The notes beneath the pieces were generated by a model that was not told where the DNA came from, ran no database searches, and worked only from the letters and a program-made list of their open reading frames with translations. Below are positions 43,695 through 55,358 of a stretch of DNA of 64,000 nt, piece after piece. The stretch spans positions 154,501-218,500 of the forward strand of contig JAVKOQ010000050.1 of assembly GCA_031835245.1 (NCBI GenBank), read 5' to 3'. A program made the translations under genes and the position numbers. This stretch comes from Balamuthia mandrillaris. Taxonomy: Eukaryota; Discosea; Longamoebia; Balamuthiidae. Numbering within the stretch: position 1 is the first letter of the stretch; every line of letters begins with the position of its first letter.

Positions 43695-45420
43695 TCAGCT
43701 TACTCCTAAAGTTGGGAGAAATGCCAGGTCAATGCGATGAAATCCGGTTGAAAAAAAACAAGGCTTACAAACCTCTGCTTCAGGTCCTAGCTGAGGAGGA
43801 CGAGGTGGCGCCACGAACGGTATAACCTTCTTCTCTGGCACTCTCACCCCTTTCAGCTTGGCTAGAAGAGCCTCATCAGAAGGCGGCGCGGGGGTCCTCG
43901 ATGTGTCATAAAACCGTTGTTTTTGCAGCTCCCACATGCAGTTTCCCAAGCGATACAAGTAATTGTCATACTTTGTCAATGGTTTTGCTGCTTCCAGCAC
44001 CTCTTGCGGTTGTTTCTTGCCCTCTTCCTGGTGTTTGCCTTTGGTTGACATTGCACATGACATAAAACTTTGTTAGACTGCATGTCACGTTTAAAACGGG
44101 CAAAGGGCTACAGAGGAAGAAAGCGATACCATTATTCAGAGTAGGGCGCTCAGCTACTTGAGTGGCATAAGGCCAGTTGAATGTGGTGCGAAGGATCTGA
44201 ATGGACATGTCGTATCTATCCGTGAATAAAACTACTGAGTAGTTTCGCAGATTTTGCATGGCACAGTACATGTGACGATAAGTAAGTTTACCGCGAGGGG
44301 TTTCGTAGGCCTCCCTTCCACAAAGTACCCTTGTCATCAAGTTATCTTTGTGTGCTGCTTGCTAGATATTGCGAAAACAAACAATGAGACATGTTGATTC
44401 AACAAAAAAACGTGGAAGCATCATCAGAAAGGTAACCAACCGGTTTTGTGGTGTTGGTCAAAAAGTCGACCAAGTTGTCTCCATAGGTTTTGTCGTAAAG
44501 CTTCTTCCAAAAGTAATACTGGGAGACCAACCGGTCGAGTGGTTCTCTCATCATGGTGACGTACATATAAGGTCGTTCTGGCGTTATTTCATGGATGCCG
44601 TGCACGTAATGTCCGATGATCACCCGCGCTGGTAGCATTAGCTCCTGCAACATTAGAATTGATAAGTAATTAGTAAAGGAAAAATGAAGAATAACAAAAG
44701 AAGCAGAAGCAGAAGCAGAAGCAGAAGCAGAAGCAGAAGCAGAAGCAGAAGCAGAAGCAGAAGCAGAAGCAGAAGCAGAAGCAGAAGCAGAAGCAGAAGC
44801 AGAAGAACAAGACGAAGAAGAAGAAGAACAAAGACAAGAAGCAGAAGCATACCCTGGCTCTTTCCAATTCCTCTTCAGGGAGGGAGTGAGCATCATGAAA
44901 GCCTAGGTCAAAGCCTCCTAGCTGCCATGGAAAGCGTGTGTTCATGGCTTTGATGCCCTCATTCTTTTTGAGAAAGTTCCACATGGAGCTTCCGCCGCAC
45001 TTTTCAATGTGCAAGAAGTAGATGGCGAGGTCGTCGTCCTCAACCTTTCGTCCATTTTCCTGTGAAGTATAACTGGTCGGTGGTGCAGACAGAAGAAAGG
45101 AAGGAGAGGAAGGGTCTAAAAACCGTTGCAAAACGCAATGACGCTCCCCCAAAAGTCTCGAGAGTGGAATCTTGACATTCCTGGATCATCTGATCGGCCT
45201 TGAAGCGGTAGCAAATGTCGGGCCAACTGTCTTCATCCCCTGGAGTGCAGCCAAAGACTTGAAGCCTGCGCTGTGTCTCTCCTCGTTGGGCGTTCATCAG
45301 ACTCTTTTTTAGAAGCTCCTCCGTCGCTCCGGTTCGCACGCTGAACCCAAACATGTAGGAGAGGCAAACGCACGCGGCCAGCGCCATCGCGAGCCACTTC
45401 AAGCGAGCCCATCGTAACAT
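43695..45420 (-). CDS. Membrane-bound sulfotransferase, copy B
   Basis: Five exons in the same places as copy A. The N-terminal anchor is KWLAMALAACVCLSYMFGFS, then a Cys-containing stem (CTPGDEDSWPDICYRFKADQ). The catalytic blocks are FLHIEKCGGSSMWNFLKKNE (5' PAPS loop) and MYVTMMREPLDRLVSQYYFW (3'-phosphate site), then NLMTRVLCGREAYETPRGKL and KYDNYLYRLGNCMWELQKQR. The catalytic exons are nearly identical to copy A, while the stem and C-terminal tail (PFVAPPRPPQLGPEAE) have diverged, as expected for paralogues under selection. The second intron holds an array of about 17 hexamers. The last exon may end slightly differently, since the residues after PEAE are not matched in copy A. Confidence 0.88.
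44699..44805 (+). repeat. (GAAGCA)n hexamer array in sulfotransferase B intron
   Basis: About 17 copies of GAAGCA on the plus strand, i.e. TGCTTC on the sense strand. It is absent from the matching intron of copy A, which has (GA)n instead, so it arose after the duplication. Confidence 0.9.
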
Positions 45421-45581
45421 CCCCCTAGCTTCTCCTTGGCCGTACTTTCTCAACTTCCCTCTTTTCTTTGGTGCTGGCAGCAGCAGGCAAGCCACGTCCT
45501 CAACCGTCTCTCTCTCTTTAAAAAAAATTTTCTTCTCTTTTCTTTTATTTTCGTTTCGAAACAAACAAAAAATGAAAGGGG

Positions 45582-45595
45582 TGACGTGCACGTCA
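45582..45595. promoter_or_regulatory. TGACGTGCACGTCA palindrome upstream of sulfotransferase B
   Basis: A perfect 14-bp palindrome made of two bZIP-type TGACGT half-sites, 162 bp upstream of the start codon. Confidence 0.4.
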
Positions 45596-45674
45596 AAATT
45601 AATCATTATGGTTAATTAATTTGTCCGGGCGGGTAATCGGCCGCCTCTATTCCCACAATGGAAATTTTGGCCCA

Positions 45675-45941
45675 TTATGATCGATCAAGGATCATCCAGG
45701 GGAAACTGACGGAAAAATCCCACCACTCAGAAAACAAACAAATAGGGGCACGAAAAAGAAAAGGAAGGAAAAAGGTAGGAGGAGCATAAGCGAGAGGCTG
45801 CCGCCAGCACACGAGGAACACAGCAGCTCCCCCCACAATACACAGACCCACGCAAGGGACGAAAGTTACCAGAAAAGCTGGTGAAGCTCCTCTGCTGCCT
45901 GAGTTAAACAGTTCTTGAGGCCTTTTTTTGAGACCCCTCAT
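45675..45941 (-). CDS. Possible small single-pass membrane protein (doubtful)
   Basis: An ATG-started open frame of 88 codons. It has a basic N-terminus (MRGLKKRPQELF) and a hydrophobic helix (FVPCVGLCIVGGAAVFLVCW). The layout resembles small mitochondrial inner-membrane subunits, but I cannot match a family. It lies in a 595-bp gap between two divergent genes, so it would use a region that should hold two promoters. A splice donor-like GTAACT inside it could mean a different structure. Confidence 0.25.
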   Translation of the reverse strand: MRGLKKRPQELFNSGSRGASPAFLVTFVPCVGLCIVGGAAVFLVCWRQPLAYAPPTFFLPFLFRAPICLFSEWWDFSVSFPWMILDRS

Positions 45942-46015
45942 TTCTTCTTAGCTCTACGGTTCAACGCTGGAGGAGGTGGAGTTGCTGCCACCTGAGATTA
46001 GAAAACATCACAACC

Positions 46016-47616
46016 ATGACTGCTCTCTCGAATGTGCTCAACTACTTTCGTTGCTGCTGTTGCGCAAAGCCAAGCGCCAACTCTATCAACAAATCTAAAC
46101 GGCCCTCAAGTATGTACTTTCATTCCTCATCCCCCCCCTTTTATGCCCTTTTTTTCCCTTTGCAAATCCTCATCCTCGTCCTCTCGTGCTCTATCCCCTT
46201 TAGACAGCGCTTTCAAACAACAAAGGCTGAGAGCATGCCAACCAATCCTTACCCCCATGCCCGTCATCACAACCTTCTTTTTGCTGGGTCTCATATTTAT
46301 TCCTATTGGCATCGTTATGCTCGTAACCTCTGCTCAGGTTTGTGGTTCTTTTCTTTTTTGTTATTTTTCAATCCTCCTTCCCCTTGCTACTTGTTGTTTA
46401 TTATTTTTGTTGTTGGTTGTTACTATGGTGCCTGTTTCAACACGCTCAATCTCGTTTGTTTAGATAGTGGAGGTGGAAGTAAGGTACGATAACAAATGTC
46501 GCAGCCAAAACGGAACCGTCTGTACGGTGACTTTGCACGTTGATGAGAAGATGGAGGAACCTGTTTATCTCTACTACAAGCTCTCCAACTACTACCAAAA
46601 CCACCGCAAGTACGTGCGCTCCAGGAATGATGCCCAGCTGAGAGGCGAAAAAGTGACCAGTTACTCTGCCCTGGAGGTACGTTCCTCTGCTACAGTTTTT
46701 TTTTTGTTCTCCACCACTTTCACTACCCTTAAGGCTCACTTTCGTTCCTTTTTCTCCAAAAATACTGCCAGAACTGTGATCCTATAAAGTCTGTTAACGG
46801 ATCGCATAACTCACAAAACTTCTACTTGCCTTGCGGTTTGATTGCTCATAGCATCTTCAATGGTGTGTTGAAGACATCCTCTTCCTACCTTTGTTGTTAT
46901 TAATTAGCATTACTGATATTTTAAACGTTGCTACTTTCAAAAGATACGTTCGTATTGAAGGCTCCCAACGGCGATGTTGTTCCCCTTCGTAAAGAGGGCA
47001 TTGCCTGGCAATCCGATCTCGACCACAAGTTCTTCAACCCGCCGGCCGATGCTCCGGGCGTTCGGATTATCCCCGACTTTACCGACGAGGACTTTGTTGT
47101 TTGGATGCGTACTGCTGCCCTCCCCACCTTTAAGAAACTTCACAGGATCATCGACGATGACCTGCCCGCTGGCGACTACACTGTTGAAATCCAAGACAGT
47201 ACCGTTTTCCTCACAGTTTCTCTAAGTTTTTTTTTCTTTTCGTTTGTTACTTTCATGCTTGTCTTTTCATTCCTGTCTATTCTTTCTTTTTCTTCTTGCT
47301 TGCCTTTTGCTTTCACTGACTTTTGTGCATCGAATAGACTACCCAGTGGATGAGTTTGATGGCGAAAAACATGTTGTGCTGACCACCATTTCGTGGATGG
47401 GCGGCAAGAACAACTTTTTGGGGGTGGCGTACACCACTGTTGGCAGTATTTGTGTGTTGTTGGGAGTTGCCTTTGGTCTGCGACACTTTATTGCTCCTCG
47501 GTATACACTCTCTCACTTTCTTTACTGTTTGTCCTTTTTTTCCTACTTCTCCTTTCTGACAATCATCACTGTGCAGCAAACTGGGTGACATCTCATACTT
47601 GGATTGGAACAGATAA
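46016..47616 (+). CDS. CDC50/LEM3/TMEM30 family, P4-ATPase flippase beta subunit
   Basis: Multi-exon. The joined protein reads [40 protein letters not shown] (first TM helix), [110 protein letters not shown] (into the second TM helix) and a cytosolic tail ending [13 protein letters not shown]. These are the conserved blocks of CDC50 proteins, which have two TM helices with a large glycosylated lumenal loop. The subunit is required for folding, export and activity of phospholipid flippases. Cysteines expected for the two disulfides are present. The N-terminus is rich in Cys (CCCCAK), a possible palmitoylation site. Confidence 0.93.
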
Positions 47617-47826
47617 AAGTGAGAGGGATAGAGAGGAAAAGATTTGCTCCCTTTTCTTATATTTTTTTTAAAAACCCCACCACCAGTTATCATTTGCACT
47701 CGCGGCGCCCTGTTTGTACAGACATAATTGTGCTTTTCTGCTCCCATCCTTTCTCTCCTTCTTAGTTTCTTTTTGGTTGCATGAGTTACGTAACTGTAAC
47801 TTGCTAAAGACTCGTATGCTTGAGGT

Positions 47827-48336
47827 TTATGCAAATGACTTGGGTTGAATGCGAGAAGGGGCCAACCACAACCAGTACACCCGCAGAGGGGCGTAAAGGA
47901 TAGGGAAGAGGGCAGACAAGGCAAAGGACCAGCGGTTCCACTGGCCGTGCCTCTCCACGAACACGTAAAAAGCCAGCAGGTAGAGCACGTCGGCGATCAG
48001 CCAGGCCTCCACCATGGGTCGCAGCATTCGTCCCCAACAACGAGTCTCCACCCACCCCATCAGCACCACCAGAGCGCCGAACCAGGGGACCACGTCGGCG
48101 GCCACCGCCGCTCCCACCACCTGCGGAGAGACGGCGTAGAGGGAGAGCACCAGCTGAGGGAAGAGCATCAGGATCGGGCCGGTGATCAGCATGGCGATGC
48201 CTTCGAAGAGGTGTATCCAGTGGATGATTTTGAGCGTGGCGGGCCGCTCATCCTGCCTTGCTTTACCGCCCCTGGCGGGAGCGTTACTCTTGGTGGCGGC
48301 CACTGCTGCTGCTGCTGCTGCTCTGCTATTCCTCAT
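47827..48336 (-). CDS. Four-TM membrane protein of unknown function
   Basis: Intronless, 169 codons. The N-terminus is Ala-rich and basic, from a GCT/GCA repeat. Four hydrophobic helices follow: LFEGIAMLITGPILMLFPQL; VVGAAVAADVVPWFGALVVL; EAWLIADVLYLLAFYVFVE; FALSALFPILYAPLRVYWLW. HWIHLFEG and VPWFGALVVLMGW look like conserved blocks, with charged residues in helices 1 and 3. I do not recognise the family. It is convergent with CDC50, with 210 bp between stops. High GC at third codon positions supports it being a real gene. Confidence 0.7.
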   Translation of the reverse strand: MRNSRAAAAAAVAATKSNAPARGGKARQDERPATLKIIHWIHLFEGIAMLITGPILMLFPQLVLSLYAVSPQVVGAAVAADVVPWFGALVVLMGWVETRCWGRMLRPMVEAWLIADVLYLLAFYVFVERHGQWNRWSFALSALFPILYAPLRVYWLWLAPSRIQPKSFA

Positions 48337-48546
48337 CTTGCCTTTGGCGGGTTTTTATTTTTTATTTTTTTGTAGTCCTGCCCTTGAGCAAATATTTTGT
48401 GCAGCAGCAGCAGCAGCAGAACAGGAGCAACAATTGGTTGGGGGGCAAAACAACAGTGACCGTTGCAACAAGAACAAGAACAAGAACAAGAACAAGAACA
48501 AGAACAAGAACAGGAGGAAGAAGAAAGGGGAGAACAAGGATCACCA

Positions 48547-49146
48547 ATGGAGGCTGCCCGATGGGACCGGCGAGGTCCCTATGATGGAGCTGAAGCGGAA
48601 GCGGAAGCAGAACAGGCCAACACTGAGATGGAACACAAAATAGAAAGGGAGCTGGAGAGGATAGGTGCTCCAGTGGAGGCACCGCTTACCAACGACCCTT
48701 TTCTGTGGGAGAACTGCCTGCTTCGGTTAATCGTGTGTGCTGCTGTCCTCCCTTTACTCTGTGCATCCATCCTCTCCTTCTGATATGCCTTTGTTTGTTT
48801 GTTTTTTGTTTTTGAAAACGAGCAGACTATGTACAAAGAGCTCGAAAAGGAAGAGCAGGACTGTAAAAGTCTACTCCAGGAGAGCTTCTCCTTGGCACCA
48901 CCAGCCTCGGAATTGACGGCGGAGGAGCTGATGCGGAAGAACGAGTTAGATAAACAGCAGCTCATGTTTTGTAAGCAAGAGAACAAGCACCTCAAGCGAG
49001 ACATCTTTCGGCTGGGCAAACGACGGCGCAAACTGGAAGCAGCACTCAACGCGGAGCATCGTAAAGTACCTAACGCACCGCACAGCTTGCCTGGTACCCT
49101 CTTTCTCTCCACTCTCAACCGCAACAAAAAGCAGTCCCAGCGTTGA
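48547..49146 (+). CDS. Small coiled-coil protein
   Basis: Two or three exons (48547 to about 48732, about 48827-49065, possibly 49132-49146; the last intron of 66 nt keeps the frame either way). The N-terminus is Glu/Ala-rich; then TNDPFLWENCLLRLI is followed by a long heptad region (MYKELEKEEQDCKSLLQESF, ELMRKNELDKQQLMFCKQEN, RLGKRRRKLEAALNAEHRK). The intron removed between them encodes a hydrophobic run that would otherwise look like a TM segment. An (AACAAG)n array lies just upstream and might be translated if an earlier exon exists. I do not recognise the family. Confidence 0.5.
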
Positions 49147-49249
49147 CTAATGAGCCGGCATACCTACTCCTAGAACTCCTGGCCTTTATGCGAGAGCTGC
49201 AGCGGGCACTGCACGGGGCTCCCTCCCTGCGTTCCTGCTTTGGCGATTT

Positions 49250-49265
49250 TTCGGGTCGACCCGAA
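49250..49265. promoter_or_regulatory. TTCGGGTCGACCCGAA palindrome upstream of ALIX/Bro1
   Basis: A perfect 16-bp palindrome centred on GTCGAC, 157-172 bp upstream of the Bro1 gene start. It is the longest of the GTCGAC palindromes in the window. Confidence 0.5.
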
Positions 49266-49421
49266 TAAATTCAGGTCGTCATGATGTTTTACAGAGAAAA
49301 TTCTGTGTGTGCATAGAAAACGGGAAGGAGGACAGCCCCTTGTTGTTGGGACCATACCAATACAAAAGAAACCAGTGCCACCACCACCCAACTGAGTTTT
49401 CGATAAGGGAGGAGCCTCGCC

Positions 49422-49800
49422 ATGCAGCCGTCCGTGCTTCCAACCTCTGAAATGTTGTTTGTGCCTTACAAGACGTCGGACAAGGTCAACATGGTGAAGG
49501 CTTTGAAAAAGTACATGACCAAACACTTCTCAGCGGACCTCGTGGAGCAGCATAAGGAGGCGCTCGATCGATTACAAAGCACAAGGGAGAGTTTACGCTC
49601 TACCACAGAGAAAACTGAGCATGCCAAAGACTTATATTTATAGTAGGAACCACCACCACCTAGAGGCTTTGCACTGCCTTTCCTTCTAACTTGAATTTTC
49701 TGCTTTACCTTCTCCACAAAGTTACTATGGGCTGTTGGGGTGCTTGGACAAGCGTTTTCCTATCAAAGACTCTGGAGAAGTACACTATTCCTCTTATCAA

Positions 49801-49845
<45 letters not shown>

Positions 49846-52800
49846 TCCCTCTCCCTCTCTTTAGCTCTTTTACCATGCAACAAAGGTTCGCCTGCAGTTT
49901 GCTTGGTATGACGCTTTCAAACAGAAAAAGAACAGTACGAACATGCTCTCCTCCTCTTTTGTTACCCTCGCTACCCTCGCTCTTTTTTATAATCCATTTG
50001 TCACTCATTTCTCGTTTATTTTAATCCTGATCTTAACAACAGCCCAAGCGAACCTCGAGTATGAGAAAGCGTGTGTTCTGTTTAACATAGGGGCAGTCTA
50101 CAGTCAAATAGCCCACATACAAAATAGGAACACAGTGGAGGGCATCAAGAAGGCCTGTCACTATTTCCAACTATCTGCCGGCTGCTTCGAGAAGTTGAGA
50201 GAGAACCTTCAGAAGTATCCGCTGCAGCCTTCCACTCCCGACCTTACCGATGAATTTTTGCACATGATAGTAACGTTGTTGCTGGCTCAAGCCCAGGAAT
50301 GCTTTTGTGAGAAGGTTTGTTTGTTGGAGTACATTAGCATTCTCTCTCGTTCTATTTCATTGATGGTAACGATGACTACAGGCTATCAAAGACAACATGA
50401 GTGCAACGATTGTGGCAATGGTGACACAACAAGCGGCTGATTTTTATGACAACGCCTATAATATGATGATTGGCGGCATCATTAAGGACAACTTAGACAA
50501 AAACTGGAGCAAATACGCTTATCTCAAGAGCATGTACTTCAAGTCTCTTAGCTGTCACCGGTCAGCTGAGGCGGCTCATACTAAGGACCAATATGGTTTG
50601 CAAGTTGGATATCTTCAACTTGCTCTGTCATGCCTCAACAACGAATCCGTTAAATCTCAGCTCAAAAAGAGCTCCTCCGAGTTTCAATCATGGATGAATG
50701 CACTTATTACGGTATTATTACTCATTCTTCCTTCGTCTTCTCCGCTATCTCTCTTTTACTGATGGTCCCACGATACTAAACAATTAAAGCTTGTGGAAAA
50801 GTCTTTTGTTGTAGCTGAGAAAGATAACGACTCAATTTATCACGAACGCGTGCCGAAGTTTACGGAAATACCTCCAGCCACTAAAAAAGCAATGGTACAA
50901 CCCCTACCAATGCCTGACACCACCCTTGTCGGCGAAAGAGATCCCTTCCGCAGCCTAGTTCCTTTTGCTACCTTGCAAAGCGTTACTATTTACAACGTAA
51001 GCTATACCATTTGTGCCAGTGATATCTCTATCCTAGTTGCTTTTGCTTGCTTCTAATTCCTTTTCTTTCTGTTCGTTTCTTGACTTGATAGGAAAAAAAG
51101 GCAGAACTGCTCCGAGACTCCATGCAACAAATCAACGAGCATAATGACATGGCGAAAGGGTACTTCCCCCCGTTTCTATAGACCCTTAGCCACTATTGCT
51201 CACATCAAACAATAATGAAACTTAGTTCTTTGAGCTCCATGAACTTGCCAGCAGCAATAGAGAGCTTAGAAACGCCTGAAGGCATTCCGGAGAGCTTACG
51301 TTTACAAATGGAAGTTGTACGCAAGGACGGCGGAGCCGATTATTTGAGCGAGCTTATGGAAACTTTGCAAAATCTCAGTGCAGAAGATCAACGTATCCTT
51401 ACGGAGGCTATCAAATACCTCGATGAGGAGGAAGCAGAAGATACTGAAGTACGAAGGCAATTTGGTGATCGCTGGGATCGGTTCGTATTATCTCTCTTTT
51501 CTTCATAACCGCTCTTTCGTGTTACTGAATGGTTTCTTTTCAGCCCCCTATCTCACAACTTGGCCAAAAATTTGAGAGAAGACTCGGCCAAATATAAAAG
51601 CAATATGGAGCATGCTCTTAAGTCAGACGAAATCGTGCGCACCAAGTTCCTAAAACACCGTGAGGCTATTGATATACTTTGTAAACCAGAGGCAAGCACT
51701 CTCACTCTAACCTTTTTTCTGTCGAACAATTTTTTTAAAAAAAAAAACAACGCTCTACAAACAGAAAGAGCTTGCAGCAATGATGCCACCAGACAAAGAA
51801 CCAAGCCAGCCTGCCAAGGAGGCTATTGCAGCACTCAGGCAAAGCCTAGGTCACCTTGATAGTTGCATTGCCGAAAGAGGAGAACTTGAATCAGAGCTCA
51901 AAGCACTCGTTGAGGCGGTGCGTAACGCCCAGCCCATATATAGTTTATGTTGTTGTAGGTTCCTAACCAAAACATCCTTTTCCTGTAGGATGATATCGCA
52001 TCCGTACTACTGTCTTCGGACAAAGCTCCAGAACTCATTTATCAAGAAGAGCTGCGAAAGTATGAAGACATTCAGCGCCGGTTGCAGGCTAACTTTCAAC
52101 AACAAAAGCATCTCTTGGATAATATTAGCGTGAGTACCAACATTACCACTGCCACAATTGAGCCTTATCACAATCTCACCCTTTTTTACAGAGCGAAAAC
52201 GCGGCATTTGAGGCAACCAAGGATTTGAACGAGCACTCTCGCAGACGAGAAGAGCTTGTCAGACACCTTTCTCTTGCCTATTCTGCCTTCAAGGAAACCA
52301 AGGCAAATCTCCAGGAAGGGATCGAATTTTATACTAACTTCCAGGACCTACTCAAAAATCTAAGAACCAAGTGTAAAGACTTTGCCTGGGCAAGATCCTC
52401 TGAGAAACGGGACCTCCTTAAGTATGCATCTGATACTTTATACCCTGAAAATTCTTTTCTGACATTTGCTTTATGCTGGCTTTGTCCCGATTCTTACTAG
52501 TCGTATTCAAATGAGCGCAACTGGATTTAGTTTGCCACAGAGCCAATCTCAACATTCTTACTCCCCTCAACAGCAACAAACACAACCGCCTGTGCAATCG
52601 CATCCGCATCCACATCCACAGGCAGGCTATTCCATGCCAGGCTCATGGCAACCACACATTGCACCTGTTTATGATCGTAATCCTGCCTCCTTTGGCGGAG
52701 GGTCTCTTCAACACCAGCAGGCTTATCAAGCATCTGCCCCCCATCCATACTCACCATACGCCTCACCACAATCAGGTAAGTGATCGAGTTTTTGATTGTT

Positions 52801-52957
52801 CATTATTCCTCTCCTTCCCTCCCTTTTCTTCCTTACTCCTTGTAGTGGGATCCTAACCTGTAGTTGCTTGCATAACAAAGGTTATCATGGACAACCTCAA
52901 CAAGGCAGCCATTCGCCATCCTCCCCGTACTATGGCGGTAGCTATCAGCAACACTGA
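49422..52957 (+). CDS. PDCD6IP: ALIX/Bro1-domain ESCRT accessory protein
   Basis: About 16 exons. The Bro1 domain starts MLFVPYKTSDKVNMVKALKK and continues through YYGLLGCLDKRFPIKDSGE, FAWYDAFKQKK, EKACVLFNIGAVYSQIA, GIKKACHYFQLSAGCFEKL, MVTQQAADFYDNAYN, WSKYAYLKSMYFKSLSCHRS and YLQLALSCL. The V domain (ALIX_LYPXL_bnd) follows, with SLRLQMEVVRKDGGADYL, LSHNLAKNLREDSAKYKSNM and LSSDKAPELIYQEELRKYED. The C-terminus is a Pro/Gln/Tyr-rich tail (PHPYSPYASPQSG, SSPYYGGSYQQH). The order Bro1, V, Pro-rich tail is that of ALIX, which links ESCRT-III (CHMP4) to cargo and to abscission. Several introns are under 80 bp. The first long one carries (CT)n. Confidence 0.93.
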
Positions 52958-53221
52958 AGTTAAATAAGAAACACCAAACAACAACGCCCCTTGTTTCCGC
53001 ATTTCTTGTGTTTTTAAACAAACTCTTTTCCGTCCTGTTATTGTTCTTCCTTTCTTCAAGAAGAAGAAGATTGTTATTTCTTCAAGAAGAAGAAGATTGT
53101 TATTCAATTTAAGTTGACGTACGGTCAGACGAGCATGGCAAACAAACAAAAAGGAAATTGGAAATAAAGCAGCAGCAGCAGCAGCAGAAGTAGGAGGTAA
53201 GGAGAACAGAAAAACCTAAAG

Positions 53222-54962
53222 ATGAACGAGGGAGGCGCACCACCGCCCAAAGCAGAAGGAGGAGTTCCCAATGGAGGCTTTGGGGAGGGACGGTCCAACA
53301 AGCCAGAGCTTGTCGTTAAGGTGCAGGAAGAAGAAGGAAGGGTTGGTGTTGGTGGGTTACGCGCCAAGGCTGCTCTCTTGAGGTTCGTATTACCGACTGC
53401 TCCTTCCTCATCGCTGCAATCGCCAGCACCAAAAAGGAGTGCAGCGTTCACCCTCTGAAATGCCACAGGGCAAGGTTGCGAGGGCGGCGGCGCTTGCCTC
53501 TTGCTGCAGATAGGGCGGTCATTCGATCAGCGTGGCAGGAGTTCACCCCTGTCACAAAGGTTTGCTGCCTTGCTGGTTTCGCTGGAGGATAGGAGAGCTC
53601 ACCCCACTTCTCGCAACCACAACACCCATTAGGGAGCAGTAACGTCACTGGCTCCGATGGCGCTTTGGTGCCTCTTTCACATCCGGAAGAACTCGAAGCC
53701 TGGAGAGATTACCACCCGTCTCTTGGTGTGGTACAGCCAGGTTACGCCCTTAAGCTTCTCCTCTCTCCTCTCTTCTTCTATCACTTGTGTCGCCTTTGTT
53801 TCTTGGTTTATGTCCTCTATGTTCGCCTCTGTTCTCTGCTTCTTTGCTTCTTCCGTCACGCTCTCTTCTCTGCTTCTGTTCTCTGTTCTCTTCCCTGCTT
53901 GAGCTGATCTGCTCTTTGCAGACGATAGCATTGTATGCCCTCAGGAATATGTATATAGAACAGCAGAAGAACATTGGTGTGAGACGTACTTTTACCAGGA
54001 GCTTTGAACGGTCTTCCTTGGTCGGCTCTCTCATCTACACGACTTCTCTATGGAAGACCATTCATACGCTGTTTGGCAAGACTTATTTTCTGTTCAACCT
54101 GTTGCACTCCCTTCTCTACGCTTTCTTCGTGTGGCTTAGCCTAAACTACAACCGGGGTTTGCCTCATCCTTGCCATAAGCGAGAGTACTTTGTTCTCCTC
54201 TGTCCTTCTGTGTTTGCATTTCTCTAAAATACCTGCCCTTTGTTGGCTTTAAAAGGAGAGGCATTATCCATTGGCCGGCCTTTGTTGGATTTATGTTCGT
54301 TATGAGCTTGACGAGCTTTGTTTGGGGCAAAGAGCTAAAGATAGCAGTGCTTAAGGGTGATAGGTGATCGCTGGCTATCTACGTTGGAACATCTCTTTGG
54401 CTGCAGCTCACATAATCGTTTAAAAAACACAGGTACAATTTTTTGTCAATAGTGGGCTTCTTGATGAACTCGTTTGGCATCCTTCGGGCAGGCCTACAAA
54501 CCGCAAAGACATCTTCTCCTGGTATGTTTATGTTTGCTTTATTTTATTTTTTCATTTTTTTGCTCTGAGTACGCGCAACTCACAACCAGTGTTCATTCTT
54601 TTTGAATCACCTTCTTCTTTCCAAGCCATATCTCCGTTTTCAGCAGCATCACCAATGGCAGTGGCCAATACGTTTGCTGCTTTGATACATATACCCTCTT
54701 TTGCCTCTTCTCCCATTGCACGGGTGTACATCATGGGCTACATGGCCATGACCTACTGCCTTGTCATCATCGCTTATTTGTGCCTCCGACAAGAAAGAGC
54801 CAAAGGTGCGTCTTCTTTTGTCACGACCTCCCTTTATTTTGCAAAACCACTGATATGTCCTTCTGTACTTTTTTAAACATTCTGCTCTCTGCTCTCTGCT
54901 TTCTGCTCTCTTCTCTCTTCCGTCCTCGCTCAGCATTGCGGAAGGTGCGAGCAAAGCTCTGA
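53222..54962 (+). CDS. Multipass membrane protein of unknown function
   Basis: Eight exons, each joined in phase (about 53222-53380, 53461-53560, 53634-53742, 53920-54145, 54257-54372, 54432-54522, 54589-54807, 54934-54962). The N-terminus is Gly/Pro/Glu-rich and cytosolic-looking. At least six hydrophobic segments follow, among them VTSLAPMALWCLFHI, YFLFNLLHSLLYAFFVWLSL, HWPAFVGFMFVMSLTSFVWG, FLSIVGFLMNSFGIL and YMAMTYCLVIIAYLCL. The intervening RNMYIEQQKNIGVRRTFTRS is strongly basic. It ends RKVRAKL with an AATAAA overlapping the stop. I do not recognise the family. The joins are supported by phase continuity and restored TM helices. Confidence 0.65.
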
Positions 54963-55358
54963 ATAAAAAATTTGTACAGAGGAAAGTTCCCCTCTTTTAT
55001 GGGGGGGGGAAGGGATTTTCCCGCCATTTTTAACGTTCCTTCCCCAAACAAAAAATTTGGCGGCAGAAGAGCAGAGAATAGGGCTACAAAGACTTTTTTT
55101 CCGTATTACACACAAAAATAAACAAACAAGAAAGAAAGGAGAGAGAGGGAACTCACTGTGCCTTTTTTTTTTACTGCCTTCCTTCTACCCCTCCTACCCG
55201 TTTGAGAAGGAAGCCAGCAGTTGACGTTATTTCCTTGGAGGGAGTAATCCACTGCGCCGCAAAGTTTTCGTGCAAACAACAACCCTTTTTTTTTTAAATT
55301 GCATTTTGTTGGGGGAGCTTGATAAGGAGAGCAAGGGAAGAAGGACATTTTATACCAG
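54963..55358. other. Intergenic region and XMAP215 promoter
   Basis: 396 bp without a gene. It contains a G9 run, an E2F-type site (55016-55025), a second TTTGGCGG near 55056, and T/A runs. No other open structure that I can support. Confidence 0.65.
55016..55025 (+). promoter_or_regulatory. E2F/DP-type site upstream of XMAP215
   Basis: TTTTCCCGCC, a perfect match to TTTSSCGC-type consensus, 334-343 bp upstream of the start codon. A weaker TTTGGCGG lies 30 bp further on. Confidence 0.5.

Larger units (their letters stand above)
45421..46015. other. Intergenic region, sulfotransferase B to CDC50
   Basis: 595 bp between divergent genes. It holds a 14-bp palindrome (45582-45595), several AT-rich stretches (TTAATTAATTT near 45615) and GATCGATC near 45680. 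One open frame on the minus strand is listed separately as doubtful. I see nothing else coding. Confidence 0.6.

Noticed and set aside
44653-44953. Poly-Leu and (Arg-Ser)n frames
   Set aside because: They are translations of the GAAGCA hexamer array in a sulfotransferase intron.
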